Source: Catenuloplanes niger (GTDB lineage: Bacteria > Actinomycetota > Actinomycetes > Mycobacteriales > Micromonosporaceae). From it: 64,000 nucleotides of DNA. The position numbers were made by a program, and so were the translations under genes. The notes beneath the pieces are model-generated. The model was not told the DNA's origin. It did not search any database and saw only the letters and a program-made list of their open reading frames with translations. The first letter of the stretch is position 1, and each line of letters starts with the position of its first letter. Shown here piece after piece: positions 1 through 8,367 of this stretch. The stretch is taken from the NCBI RefSeq assembly GCF_031458255.1, contig NZ_JAVDYC010000001.1, forward strand, positions 1,559,001-1,623,000. Direction: 5' to 3'.

Positions 1-1
1 G

Positions 2-922
2 ATCCGGCGGCTGTTCCCGGCGCTGCTGGTGCTGCTGACCGTGACCGTCCTGCTGGTGTGGGCGTTCGGGTCGGAACGGTTGCGGCGCACGACGCTGACG
101 GACGGACCGTGGGCGCAGGCGAGCCTGGTCAACTGGCACCTGCTCGCGGAGTCGGCCGGCTACTGGGACCGGTTCGGCGAACCCCGGGTCTTCGCGCATC
201 TGTGGAGCATCGCGGTGGAGGAACAGTTCTATCTGGGGTGGCCGGTGGCGGTGCTGATCGCGGGCCGCCGCCGGACCGGGTGGGTGGCGGCGACGGGTGC
301 GGTCGTCTCGTTGCTCGTGGCGGTCGCGCTGGTCGATCCGGCCGATCCGAGTCGCGTCTACACCGGCACCGACACCCGCGCGTTCGCCCTGCTGCTGGGC
401 GCGCTGGCCGCCGCGGTGCCGGTGCCGGCGAGAACCCCGGCGGCCGTGCCGTCCGCCCTGCTCGCGGCCGGGATCGGGGCGGCCTGGCTGCTGACCGACG
501 ACGCCGGCGACCCGGCCGGGCTGTTCCTCTACTCGCTGGCCGCGTCCGCGTTGATCGCGCTGTGCGTGCACGACGAACGCACACCGGTCGCCCGGGCGCT
601 GTCCTGGCGGCCGCTGCGCTGGGCCGGCGGCATCTCGTACGGCCTCTACCTGTGGCACTGGCCGGTCATCGTGCTGCTGCCACCGGACCGGGCCGGCCTG
701 GACGGCTGGGCCTGGACCGCGGTCGTCACGTCCGTCTCGGTCGGCGCGGCCATGCTGTCGAAACACCTGGTCGAGGAACCGGTCCGGTTCCGTGCCCGGT
801 GGGCGCGGGGACGCACCGGAGCGGCCGTCCTCGCCGCCGCCATGCTGGTGCCGGCCGCGCTGTGGTGGCTGGTGCCGGAACCCGCGCCGGCCCGGGTCGA
901 CGTCACCGACCTGCCCCGATGA
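2..922 (+). CDS. Acyltransferase 3 family membrane protein, 5'-truncated
   Basis: The reading frame is open from base 2 to a TGA at 920-922, so the N-terminus lies outside the window. The visible part starts with RRLFPALLV, typical of the second transmembrane block of acyltransferase-3 (OafA/YrhL-type) proteins, and carries the family signature SIAVEEQFYL about 65 residues in, followed by several hydrophobic helices and the late block ISYGLYLWHWP. Family members move acyl groups onto cell-surface carbohydrates from within the membrane; the acceptor here cannot be told. There is no C-terminal SGNH domain, but a separate SGNH lipoprotein lies at 3574-4305. The 3' end overlaps the convergent lipoprotein gene by 20 bp. 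Confidence 0.88.
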   Translation: MRRLFPALLVLLTVTVLLVWAFGSERLRRTTLTDGPWAQASLVNWHLLAESAGYWDRFGEPRVFAHLWSIAVEEQFYLGWPVAVLIAGRRRTGWVAATGAVVSLLVAVALVDPADPSRVYTGTDTRAFALLLGALAAAVPVPARTPAAVPSALLAAGIGAAWLLTDDAGDPAGLFLYSLAASALIALCVHDERTPVARALSWRPLRWAGGISYGLYLWHWPVIVLLPPDRAGLDGWAWTAVVTSVSVGAAMLSKHLVEEPVRFRARWARGRTGAAVLAAAMLVPAALWWLVPEPAPARVDVTDLPR

Positions 923-1403
923 CCGGGCAGTCGCGCACGGTGCCCGACTCCGGCGACGGGATGGTCAACGACACCCGGACCCGGATGTCGCGGGGCTCGC
1001 CGCGCTGCACCGCGACGCCGACCGCGGTGCACACGATCTGGTCGATGCCGCGCGAGGTCACCTCGTAGCCGGCGAGCGGCACGGCCAGGTGCATCAGTCC
1101 CGGCGAGGTGGTGACCACCACGCGCGTCACCCCGCCGGCGGACGTGATCTCGGTGTGCACGTCGCCGTCCCGCGGCGGGCCGGCCAGCAGCAACGCCAGC
1201 GCCTCCGGGACGGTGCCCAGCCGGCCGGTCTCGCGCAGCTGCGGGACGAGCCGCCCGGCGTCGTCGACGAAGTACAGCGTCACGCCCGGCGCCACCCCGG
1301 TCGGCGCGTCGCCCGCCGCGACCGGGTCCGACGCGGGCACCCCGCACCCGGCCAGCAGCAGCGCGGCCGACAGCACGGCCGGCAACGGCCGGTGGCGTCT
1401 CAT
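903..1403 (-). CDS. GerMN-domain lipoprotein
   Basis: This 166-residue protein starts with a basic stretch, a hydrophobic helix and the lipobox LLAGC (Cys20), so it should be a lipoprotein outside the membrane. The remainder matches the GerMN fold seen in spore-germination GerM and in the LpqB-type partners of actinobacterial kinases (VTLYFVDDAGRLVP, then PEALALLLAGPP). The ATG overlaps the stop of the histidine kinase gene (ATGA), which implies translational coupling. By analogy with MtrB-LpqB and CseC-CseA pairs it may modulate the kinase sensor domain; that role is inferred. Confidence 0.82.
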   Translation of the reverse strand: MRRHRPLPAVLSAALLLAGCGVPASDPVAAGDAPTGVAPGVTLYFVDDAGRLVPQLRETGRLGTVPEALALLLAGPPRDGDVHTEITSAGGVTRVVVTTSPGLMHLAVPLAGYEVTSRGIDQIVCTAVGVAVQRGEPRDIRVRVSLTIPSPESGTVRDCPVIGAGR

Positions 1404-2794
1404 CGATCCTCCGTGGGGTGCAGGGGCAGCCGGAGCGTGAACAGCGCGCCGGCGCCGGTGTCGGCGGCGGTGAGGTCACCGCCGTGCAGGCGCGCGTTCT
1501 CCCGCGCCAAGGCCAGACCGAGACCGCTGCCGGGGGTACGGGTCCGGGCCGGATCGCGTTTCCAGAAGCGCTCGAACAGGTGCGGGAGCACGTCCGCCGG
1601 CAGTCCCGGCCCGGCGTCGGCGACCGACAGCAGCGCGTGCCCGGCGTCGGCGGTGACCCGGATCCGGACCGGCGGCCGGCCGTGCCGGAGCGCGTTGCCG
1701 ACCAGGTTCGCCACGATCACGTCGACCCGGCGGTGATCCAGCCGGGCCCGGACGCGGTCCGGTGCGGACAGGTCCACCGCGGCGGTCCAGCCACGGGCGC
1801 GCAGGCAGTCCCGTACCGTCTCGCCGAGATCCGCGTCCTCGAGGCGCAGCCGGGCGGTGCCGGCGTCGAAGCGGGACACCTCCACCAGATCCTCGACCAG
1901 GCGGGTGAGCCGGCCCACCTCGGTGATCGCCATCTGGGCCGACTCGCGCGCGTCCGGTTCCAGGTCACGGGTCGTGGCCTCCAGCACGTCCACCACCGCG
2001 GTGAGCGTGGCCAGCGGCGTACGCAACTCGTGCGACACGTCCGCGGCGAACCGTCTCGCCTCCGCGCGCATGCGGTGCGTCCGCTCCATCGAGGCCTGCA
2101 ACGACGCGGCCATCTCGTTGACGGTCACCGTCAGGTCGGTGAGCTCGTCGCGGCCGCGCGGCGTGGCACGCGCGCCGAGGTCGCCTGCGGCCAGGCGCCG
2201 GGCGGTGTCCCGCAGGCGCCGGACCGGGCGCAGCACGCTGCCCGCGGCGGCCAGTGCCAGCAGCACCGACAGCGGCAGCGCCAGCGCGGCGGTCCGCCCG
2301 GCGGACCGGACGAGCCCGTCGATGCGCCGGTCGACCGGGCCCAGATCGCGAACGGTGTAGACCTCGATGCCGGACGGGGTCCGGGTGCCGTCCACGGCGG
2401 TGACCAGCACCGGTGTGCCGATCAGCAGCTCGGGCCGGCCGGCCGTGACGGTGCGCTGCGCGACGAGCCGGCGCTCGGCGCGCACCGCGGCCCGGACCGC
2501 GCCGAGGTCCAGCTCCGTGATCGTGCCGGCCGCGGAACGCAGGGCGTGGTAGGTGACGAGCGTGTCCGCGCCGACGGCGGCGCGCAGCCGGTCGAGGCTC
2601 GCCTGGTCGGGTGGATGGAGCAGCTCCGGCGCGACCGCGGCGATCTGGCCCGCGACCGCGACGGTGAACTGCTCCTGGGCGGCGGTGACCAGGGCGGCGC
2701 TCGCCGAGGTGACGCTCGCCCAGGTGGCGGCCACCGCGCCGAGCACGGTCACGCTGACGAACGCGGCCAGGAACCGGCCGCGCAGCCCGGTCAT
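1400..2794 (-). CDS. Sensor histidine kinase, HAMP type
   Basis: 464 residues. An N-terminal transmembrane helix (about 7-29), an extracytoplasmic sensor of about 140 residues and a second helix (about 170-192) lead into a HAMP segment. The kinase core follows, with the phospho-acceptor H-box SHELRTPLATL, the N-box NLVGNALRHG, and the G boxes DAGPGLP and GSGLGLALA. It overlaps the upstream regulator gene by four bases (stop and start share ATGA) and the downstream lipoprotein gene in the same way, so the three genes form one tightly coupled operon. Stimulus unknown; the layout resembles cell-envelope stress systems. Confidence 0.92.
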   Translation of the reverse strand: MTGLRGRFLAAFVSVTVLGAVAATWASVTSASAALVTAAQEQFTVAVAGQIAAVAPELLHPPDQASLDRLRAAVGADTLVTYHALRSAAGTITELDLGAVRAAVRAERRLVAQRTVTAGRPELLIGTPVLVTAVDGTRTPSGIEVYTVRDLGPVDRRIDGLVRSAGRTAALALPLSVLLALAAAGSVLRPVRRLRDTARRLAAGDLGARATPRGRDELTDLTVTVNEMAASLQASMERTHRMRAEARRFAADVSHELRTPLATLTAVVDVLEATTRDLEPDARESAQMAITEVGRLTRLVEDLVEVSRFDAGTARLRLEDADLGETVRDCLRARGWTAAVDLSAPDRVRARLDHRRVDVIVANLVGNALRHGRPPVRIRVTADAGHALLSVADAGPGLPADVLPHLFERFWKRDPARTRTPGSGLGLALARENARLHGGDLTAADTGAGALFTLRLPLHPTEDR

Positions 2795-3462
2795 CGCCCG
2801 AACCGGTAGCCGAAGCCGCGGGCGGTCCGTACGTACTCGGGCGAGGCCGGATCAGTCTCGATCTTGGCGCGGAGTCGTTGTACGCAGTTGTCGACCAGCC
2901 GCGAGTCGCCCAGGTAGCCGTGCTCCCACACCTCCTCGAGAAGCTGCTGCCGGCTGAAGACCCGGCCGGGGCTGCGCGAGAGGGTGAGCAGCACCCGCAT
3001 CTCGGTGGGGGTCAGCGAGACCGGCTCACCGCGGATCGACACGGTCAGCGCCACCGTGTCGATCCGCAGATCACCGTGGGTACGGATGCCGTCCGGGTCG
3101 CCGACGCTGCGGCGCAGGACCGCGCGGATGCGGGCGTCGAGCACGGCGGGCCGGGCCGGCTTCACCACGTAGTCGTCCGCGCCCGCCTCCAGACCGCCGA
3201 CCACGTCCACGTCGTCGGCCCGCGCGGTCAGCATGATCACCGGCAGGTCGCCGTGCGCGCGGATCCGGCGGCAGACCTCGAACCCGTCCAGGTCCGGCAG
3301 CATCAGATCGAGCAGCACCAGGTCCGGTGGGGCCGCGGTCAGCGCACGCAGCCCGGCCGTCCCGGTCCCGGCCGTGCGCATGTCGTACCCGTGCCGGGTC
3401 AGCGCCAGCTCAAGACCACGCCTGACCAGTGGGTCGTCCTCGATCAGCAGTATCGCCACCAC
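2791..3462 (-). CDS. OmpR-family response regulator
   Basis: 223 residues from GTG at 3462. The receiver domain shows the acidic pair (IEDD), the phosphorylation Asp in LVLLDLMLPDLDG and the Lys in VVKPARP; a winged-helix output domain fills the C-terminal half and ends in the typical YVRTARGFGYRF. I chose the GTG at 3462 because a -10-like GATACT lies exactly 6 nt upstream, which fits a leaderless message; no convincing ribosome binding site is present. It heads the operon with the kinase and the GerMN lipoprotein and is divergent from the SGNH lipoprotein gene, which may be a target. Confidence 0.92.
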   Translation of the reverse strand: MVAILLIEDDPLVRRGLELALTRHGYDMRTAGTGTAGLRALTAAPPDLVLLDLMLPDLDGFEVCRRIRAHGDLPVIMLTARADDVDVVGGLEAGADDYVVKPARPAVLDARIRAVLRRSVGDPDGIRTHGDLRIDTVALTVSIRGEPVSLTPTEMRVLLTLSRSPGRVFSRQQLLEEVWEHGYLGDSRLVDNCVQRLRAKIETDPASPEYVRTARGFGYRFGR

Positions 3463-3468
3463 CGGTCG

Positions 3469-3474
3469 AGTATC
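3469..3474 (-). promoter_or_regulatory. -10 element of the OmpR-kinase-lipoprotein operon
   Basis: GATACT on the minus strand, 6 nt before the GTG start at 3462. The spacing fits leaderless transcription. No clear -35 hexamer was seen. Confidence 0.45.
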
Positions 3475-3573
3475 CCGGGCCCGGTCCGGGACGCCAGCGG
3501 TACGCGGCCGCTGCGACACAGCTGCGACACGGCGTCGCGGTGACCGGGACATCGCGGCGGCACCGTCGACGGC

Positions 3574-4305
3574 ATGCAGATCTTCCGCACCCTGGCCACC
3601 GGACTCCTCGGCACGCTCGCCCTGACCTCCGCCTGCACCACGGCAGCGCCCTCGGCCGGCCCCGCGCCGGCCCCGCCCGGCGGCGCCACCGTGCTGTTCG
3701 CCGGCGACTCGATCGCGGCCGGCCAGTCCGTACCGATGTCGGAGGCCTTCGCCGCCGCCGGCGTGCGGTTCCGGTCGATCGCCGCGGAGGGCGGCGGCAA
3801 CGTCGTCGGGCCGAACGCGGCAGCGACCTGGCAGACCCTGTCCGCCGCGCTGGACACCGAGGACCCCGCGGTGGTCGTCTACCAGATAACCACCTACGAC
3901 TGGGGAACGGTGCGCGACCAGGAGGCCGCCTACACCCGCCTGGCGAGCACGGTCGCGGAGGCCGGAGCCACCCTGGTCGTCGTCACGATGCCGCCGATCC
4001 GGCCGGACGACTTCTACGCCCCGCACATGGCCGAGCTGGCGCACGCGCGCGACGCCGCCCACGCGGCCGTGCGGGCGTCCGCCGGCCGCGCCCGGCTGCT
4101 CGACGCGGCCGCGGTCTGGGGCAAGACGTTCCAGCAGCGGGACCGCAGCAGCGACGGCGTGCACACCTGCCCGCAGGGCGCGGCCCGGTTCACCGCCTGG
4201 CTGCTCACCGAGCTGGCCGGGATCCTGCCGGGATTCACCCCGGCCGCGCCGGAGACCTGGGCGAACACCGGCTGGTCCGCCGACCGCCGGTTCGTCGGCT
4301 GCTGA
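3574..4305 (+). CDS. SGNH/GDSL hydrolase-like lipoprotein
   Basis: 243 residues. A signal sequence ends in the lipobox LTSAC (Cys21). Block I is LFAGDSIAAG (Ser46) and block V is SDGVHTC (Asp194, His197), so nucleophile, Asp and His of an SGNH esterase are all present. The block III Asn of classic SGNH enzymes is not obvious (QITTYDW instead of GxND), so oxyanion-hole geometry may differ. Likely a membrane-anchored esterase or deacylase acting on surface polymers; the acyltransferase at the window edge is a plausible functional counterpart. It is divergent from the OmpR operon. Confidence 0.83.
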   Translation: MQIFRTLATGLLGTLALTSACTTAAPSAGPAPAPPGGATVLFAGDSIAAGQSVPMSEAFAAAGVRFRSIAAEGGGNVVGPNAAATWQTLSAALDTEDPAVVVYQITTYDWGTVRDQEAAYTRLASTVAEAGATLVVVTMPPIRPDDFYAPHMAELAHARDAAHAAVRASAGRARLLDAAAVWGKTFQQRDRSSDGVHTCPQGAARFTAWLLTELAGILPGFTPAAPETWANTGWSADRRFVGC

Positions 4306-4388
4306 CCCCACCGGCCTCCGGCGAGCGGACGACCGGCCGCGGCCCGGGCGATGCTTCCCGGCGCGGTCCGAGCACGTCACGGCGCCCC

Positions 4389-4500
4389 GGGCCGGGTCAG
4401 GACCGATCGGGCCGGGTCAGGACCGGTCGGGCCGGGTCAGGACCGGTCGGGCCGGGTCAGGACCGGTCGGGCCGGGTCAGGACCGGTCGGGCCGGGTCAG
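4389..4500. repeat. 20-bp tandem repeat, 5.6 copies
   Basis: Five 20-bp units plus 12 bp of a sixth. The consensus is GGGCCGGGTCAGGACCGGTC; unit 1 differs at one base. Each full-consensus unit contains the 8-bp palindrome GACCGGTC, so the palindromes recur every 20 bp, about two helical turns. The array spans the 3' end of the TetR gene, whose stop codon (4477-4479) lies inside unit 5, so the last residues of the repressor are encoded by repeat sequence. It sits between two convergent genes. Confidence 0.95.
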
Positions 4501-5139
4501 GGCTCGCGCCCCGGCCAGGAAGATGTCCACCCCGGCGAGGAACTGTTGCCGGTCGTCGTGGTCGCGCAGCACGGCCGCCGTCTCCCGCACGATCGGGTCG
4601 TCGTCGTGCTGCGCCCAGCGCGTGGCCAGGTCCTCGAGGTAGGCGCGGCGGGCGGCCTCGTCCGGGGCGCGCCGGGCACCCGCGGCGTGCTGGGCGGCCG
4701 CGCCGAGCACGTAGTTGACCAGCGCCGATCCGGTGTTCGGCAGCGCGGTTCCGGTGAGGCCGAGCCGGCGCAGCGGCCCGCCGACCGTCTTCCAGATCCG
4801 CAGGACGGCCGGTTGTGCCGGGTCGCGGGCCAGCTGCGCGCCCAGCCACGGGTGCGCGTCGATCGCCTCGAAGATCGCCAGCGCCACGGCGCGGACCGCC
4901 CGCTCCGCGTCGTCGTCGTCGGCCAGGCCGGTGAGCGCCCGGCCGACGACCCCGTCCGCGGCCGCGGCGAGCAGGTCGTCCTTGCCGCTCACGTGGTGGT
5001 AGATCGCGCCACGGCCGGTGGCCAGCCGGGCGGTCACCGCGCGGACCGTCAGGCCGGCCTCGCCTTCCGCGTCGAGGAGCTGCACGGTGGCGTCGACGAT
5101 GCGGTCCCGGGAGAGCGCGTCGCCGCGCCGAGGGCTCAT
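4477..5139 (-). CDS. TetR-family repressor of the adjacent monooxygenase
   Basis: 220 residues from ATG at 5139. The N-terminal helix-turn-helix (about residues 8-60) reads like TetR itself: RIVDATVQLLDAEG, then VTARLATGRGAIYHHVSGK. The ligand-binding half is TetR_C-like. It is divergent from a TetX-like flavin monooxygenase, and the 85-bp spacer holds two near-identical palindromes, so autoregulation plus repression of the monooxygenase is the natural reading. The extreme C-terminus (LTRPDRS) is read from the tandem repeat described at 4389-4500, suggesting that the original stop was displaced. The inducer is unknown. Confidence 0.88.
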   Translation of the reverse strand: MSPRRGDALSRDRIVDATVQLLDAEGEAGLTVRAVTARLATGRGAIYHHVSGKDDLLAAAADGVVGRALTGLADDDDAERAVRAVALAIFEAIDAHPWLGAQLARDPAQPAVLRIWKTVGGPLRRLGLTGTALPNTGSALVNYVLGAAAQHAAGARRAPDEAARRAYLEDLATRWAQHDDDPIVRETAAVLRDHDDRQQFLAGVDIFLAGARALTRPDRS

Positions 5140-5148
5140 GATCCCATC

Positions 5149-5178
5149 TTGACAGACTTGGACCGACGGTCCAATAGT
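5149..5178 (+). promoter_or_regulatory. Promoter of the flavin monooxygenase gene
   Basis: A consensus -35 TTGACA at 5149-5154 is followed after 18 bp by AATAGT at 5173-5178. The first operator palindrome occupies almost the whole spacer, the usual position for a TetR repressor that blocks polymerase. Confidence 0.65.
5158..5174. promoter_or_regulatory. TetR operator O1
   Basis: Perfect inverted repeat TTGGACC-GAC-GGTCCAA, two 7-bp arms with a 3-bp spacer, lying between -35 and -10 of the divergent promoter region. Confidence 0.75.
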
Positions 5179-5186
5179 GGTGGCCA

Positions 5187-5201
5187 TGGACCGCTGGTCC
5201 A
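5187..5201. promoter_or_regulatory. TetR operator O2
   Basis: Second perfect inverted repeat TGGACC-GCT-GGTCCA, sharing the half-site of O1. Its centre is 28 bp from that of O1. It lies downstream of the -10, within the monooxygenase leader. Confidence 0.7.
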
Positions 5202-5224
5202 ATCTTCGGAACGGAAGGACGATC

Positions 5225-6352
5225 ATGACCACCCCCGTCACCATCGTCGGCGCCGGCCTCGGCGGCCTCACCCTCGCCCGGGTGCTGCACACGCACGGCA
5301 TCGCCGTCACCGTCTACGAGGCGGACGCCTCCGCCGGCGCCCGCACCCAGGGCGGGCAACTCGACCTGCACGAACACAACGGCCAGCGCGCCCTGGAGAT
5401 CGCCGGGCTCACCGCGGCGTACCGTGCGATCATCCACCGCGGCGGCGGCGCCCAGCGCGTGCTCGACCGGCACGGCACGGTGCTCGCCGACGTCCCCGAC
5501 GACGGCTCGATGGCGCGGCCGGAGGCGCTGCGCGGCGACATCCGCCGCATCCTGCTGGAGTCGCTGCCGAGCGGCACCGTGCGGTGGGGACGGCGCCTCC
5601 GCACGGTGACACCGGCCGGTGGCGGCCGCCACGAACTCACGTTCACGGACGGCTCCACCGCCGTCTCCGACCTGCTGGTGGGCGCCGACGGCACCTGGTC
5701 GACGGTGCGGGCACTGCTCTCCACGCACGTTCCGGCGTACGCGGGACTGAGCTACGTGGACACGTTCCTGCACGACGTCAGCGAGCGCCACCCCGCGGTC
5801 GCGGCGGCGGTCGGCGACGGCGCGACGTACGCCCTCGCTCCCGGCGAAGGCTTCCTCGCGCACCGCGAGAGGGGCGACACCGTGCACGTGTACGTGGTGC
5901 TGCACCGGCCCGCCGCGTGGTTCGAGGACATCGACTTCACCGACGCCGGCACCGCCCGGAAGCGCGTCGCCGCCGAGTTCGACGGATGGGCACCCGCCCT
6001 CGTCTCGCTCATCGCCGACGCCGACACCGCGCCGGTCCTGCGCGCCGTCCACCGGCTGCCCGACCGTCACCGGTGGGACCGGGTGCCCGGCGTCACGCTC
6101 CTCGGCGACGCGGCGCACGTGACCGTTCCCGGCGGCGAGGGCGCGAACGTCGCGATGCTCGACGGCGCCGAACTCGGCCAGGCGATCGCCCGGCACCCCG
6201 GCGCGCCGGAGGACGCGCTCGCGGAGTACGAGCGGGTGATGTTCGACCGGGCCGGGGCCGAGGCCGTCGCGGCCCACGAGACCATCGAGTTCATCTTCGG
6301 CGCCGGCGCGCCGCACGCCCTGGCCGGCCTGCTCAACGGTGCCGGAACGTGA
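5225..6352 (+). CDS. TetX-like FAD-dependent monooxygenase
   Basis: 375 residues from ATG 5225, preceded by GGAAGGA. The FAD-binding motif GAGLGG is at 9-14. The stretch GGQLDLHEHNGQRAL (43-57) closely echoes the GGTLDLH..GQ.A block of the tetracycline-inactivating TetX family. GADGTWSTVR and the GD motif GDAAH (293-297) complete a class A flavoprotein hydroxylase. It should hydroxylate a small aromatic or polyketide-like substrate using NAD(P)H and oxygen. Control by a divergent TetR repressor fits inducible detoxification, but tetracycline as substrate is only one option. Confidence 0.88.
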   Translation: MTTPVTIVGAGLGGLTLARVLHTHGIAVTVYEADASAGARTQGGQLDLHEHNGQRALEIAGLTAAYRAIIHRGGGAQRVLDRHGTVLADVPDDGSMARPEALRGDIRRILLESLPSGTVRWGRRLRTVTPAGGGRHELTFTDGSTAVSDLLVGADGTWSTVRALLSTHVPAYAGLSYVDTFLHDVSERHPAVAAAVGDGATYALAPGEGFLAHRERGDTVHVYVVLHRPAAWFEDIDFTDAGTARKRVAAEFDGWAPALVSLIADADTAPVLRAVHRLPDRHRWDRVPGVTLLGDAAHVTVPGGEGANVAMLDGAELGQAIARHPGAPEDALAEYERVMFDRAGAEAVAAHETIEFIFGAGAPHALAGLLNGAGT

Positions 6353-6403
6353 AAGCCTCCACTACCATCCGGGCCCGGACGATCGATCCTGAATGGAGTG
6401 TCG

Positions 6404-8317
6404 ATGAACGCACGGGGAATCGGGGGCGCGGTCGCGGCCGCGGTGTGCGCGGCGCTGCTGGCGCCGGGAGCACCGGCGCGGGCCGCCGCGGACGACTATT
6501 CGATCCTGATCGGCGACCTGCGGAACCACACGATCCTGGAGATGGACCCCGCGGTGCCGAACTGGAACAGTGCCGCCGCGGTGAAGTGGGAGTGGGCGCC
6601 GACGGCCGCGCGGGGCTTCTCCGCGGCCGAACTCGCCGGCTTCCGGGGCGGCAACGACTTCCGGCTGCGGCGTACGGCGACGGGTGCGCAGCGCGTCGTG
6701 GTGGTGGACGGCGCGGGGCTGGCGACCGTGATCGGCTACGGCGGCGCCGACGACAAGAAGCGGATCTGGGCGCACAAGGCCCCGGCCGCCGACAACCGGC
6801 ACTCGATCGAGCTGCTGCCGGACGGCAACGTCGCGGTGGCCGCCACCGGGGGCAGCGGCTACGTGCGGGTGTACGCGGCGTCGCAGGGCCCGTCCGCCAC
6901 CGCGTACGGCGAGTACGTGCTGGCGGGTGCGCACGCCACGCTCTGGGACCCGCAGTTCGACCGGCTCTGGGTGGCCGGTGACGTCGACACCGCGGCCGGC
7001 CCGCGAGGCGCGCTGATCTCGCTCGAGGTCGGTGGCCCGGCCTCCGCGCCGGTGCTGCGCGAGGACCGCCGGGTGGTGCTGGACAGCCAGTGGGCGCACG
7101 ACGTGTCGGCCCACGAGTCCGACCCGGCCAAGCTGTGGGTGACCACGAACGCGCGCACCTACCTCTACGACAAGGTCACCGGCACGTTCGCGGCACCGGG
7201 CGCGGCCTGGGACCGGCCGTTCGTGAAGGCGGTCGGCAGCCAGCCGTCCGGGCAGGTGGTGCAGACGATGGTGGACGTGCGGAAGAACCCGCAGGGCGCC
7301 TGCTACCTGAACAACCCGAACGACTCGTTCCGCGACTGGTGCACCGAGACCGTGGACTTCTTCGGGCCGGACAGCAGGCGCACCCGCAGCGGCGCGGCGA
7401 TCTACAAGGCGCGCGTGATGAGCCCGTACTACAGCGTCGCGGACGAGGCGCTGCGCGGCCGGGTGCGGGACGTGACCCGGAACGCGGCCGGCGCCTGGGC
7501 GGCACCCACGGCCTTCGACAACAACGCGAACATCCGCCGGAGCGCGGCGGCCGCGACCCCGGACGGGCGCCTGCACGCGGTGAGCCTCGTGCACGCCAGC
7601 GGCGTCTGGTACAAGAGCCGGGAGGCGTCCGGCACGATCAACAGCGCCGCGAAGATCGACGACAACACGCAGATCAGCGAGGTGGCGATCGCGGCCGATG
7701 CCGACGGCAACCTGCACGTGTTCACGCTGGTCCCGGGCGGCGGCGTCTGGTACCGCAAGCGCACCGGCGGCGTCTGGGCCGAGCACTCCACCCAGATCGA
7801 CCAGAACGGGTCCGTCTCCGCGATCGCGGCCACGGTCAGCCCGTCGGCCGGCACGGTGCACGTGCTGACCGTCGTGCCGGGCAGCGGCGTCTGGCACCGG
7901 ACCGGCAGCACCGCCGGTGTCTTCCGCTCCAGTGCGAAGATCGACGAGAACGGTACGCTCGCCGGCGTCTCGGCCGCCGCGCTGCCGGACGGCACCGTGC
8001 ACGCGTTCACGGTCACCCACTGGGGCAGCGTCTTCCACCGGGTGCGGACCGCGGCCGGCGCGTGGCAGTCGTCCGCGGCCGTGCCGACCCGGGCCGGCAC
8101 CGGGCAGGTCACCGCGCTCGCCGCGGCCGGCTGGCCCGGCACGGCGCTGGAACTGGTCACGGTCCGCTCCGGACTCGGGCTCTGGCACCAGGCCCGCGGC
8201 GGCGGCACCTGGCCGTCACCGACCCGGATCGACGGCGACGCGAGCGTGCTGGACGCGTTCGCCGTGCCGCTGACGGACGGGACGCTGCACGTCGGGAAGA
8301 TCTCCGAGATCTCCTGA
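6404..8317 (+). CDS. Secreted DUF6528-like protein with C-terminal propeller repeats
   Basis: 637 residues from ATG 6404 (GGAG five bases upstream). A signal peptide ends near PARAAADD. Residues about 30-340 form an N-terminal domain that I associate with DUF6528 (IGDLRNH start, HSIELLPDGNVAVAA, WVTTNARTYLYDK). Residues about 350-637 hold roughly five 50-residue repeats with a recurrent GVW[YH]R/K core, like PLL or tectonin-type beta-propeller lectins. Likely an extracellular glycan-binding or glycan-processing protein; no catalytic residues are assigned. It may be cotranscribed with the monooxygenase (51-bp gap). Confidence 0.75.
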   Translation: MNARGIGGAVAAAVCAALLAPGAPARAAADDYSILIGDLRNHTILEMDPAVPNWNSAAAVKWEWAPTAARGFSAAELAGFRGGNDFRLRRTATGAQRVVVVDGAGLATVIGYGGADDKKRIWAHKAPAADNRHSIELLPDGNVAVAATGGSGYVRVYAASQGPSATAYGEYVLAGAHATLWDPQFDRLWVAGDVDTAAGPRGALISLEVGGPASAPVLREDRRVVLDSQWAHDVSAHESDPAKLWVTTNARTYLYDKVTGTFAAPGAAWDRPFVKAVGSQPSGQVVQTMVDVRKNPQGACYLNNPNDSFRDWCTETVDFFGPDSRRTRSGAAIYKARVMSPYYSVADEALRGRVRDVTRNAAGAWAAPTAFDNNANIRRSAAAATPDGRLHAVSLVHASGVWYKSREASGTINSAAKIDDNTQISEVAIAADADGNLHVFTLVPGGGVWYRKRTGGVWAEHSTQIDQNGSVSAIAATVSPSAGTVHVLTVVPGSGVWHRTGSTAGVFRSSAKIDENGTLAGVSAAALPDGTVHAFTVTHWGSVFHRVRTAAGAWQSSAAVPTRAGTGQVTALAAAGWPGTALELVTVRSGLGLWHQARGGGTWPSPTRIDGDASVLDAFAVPLTDGTLHVGKISEIS

Positions 8318-8327
8318 GGCCGGACGG

Positions 8328-8354
8328 CGGGGCATCGGCACGGCCGGTGCCCCG
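8328..8354. terminator. Weak terminator hairpin between convergent genes
   Basis: Arms CGGGGCA (8328-8334) and TGCCCCG (8348-8354) around a G/C-rich loop, between the stop codons of the propeller protein and the immunity gene. No T-tract. Confidence 0.4.
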
Positions 8355-8367
8355 GGCGTCCCGGCGA

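Noticed and set aside
4351-6981. Long plus-strand frame across the tandem repeat, TetR and monooxygenase genes
   Set aside because: The N-terminal part simply translates the 20-bp repeat; no homology, no start signal, and both overlapping genes are well supported.
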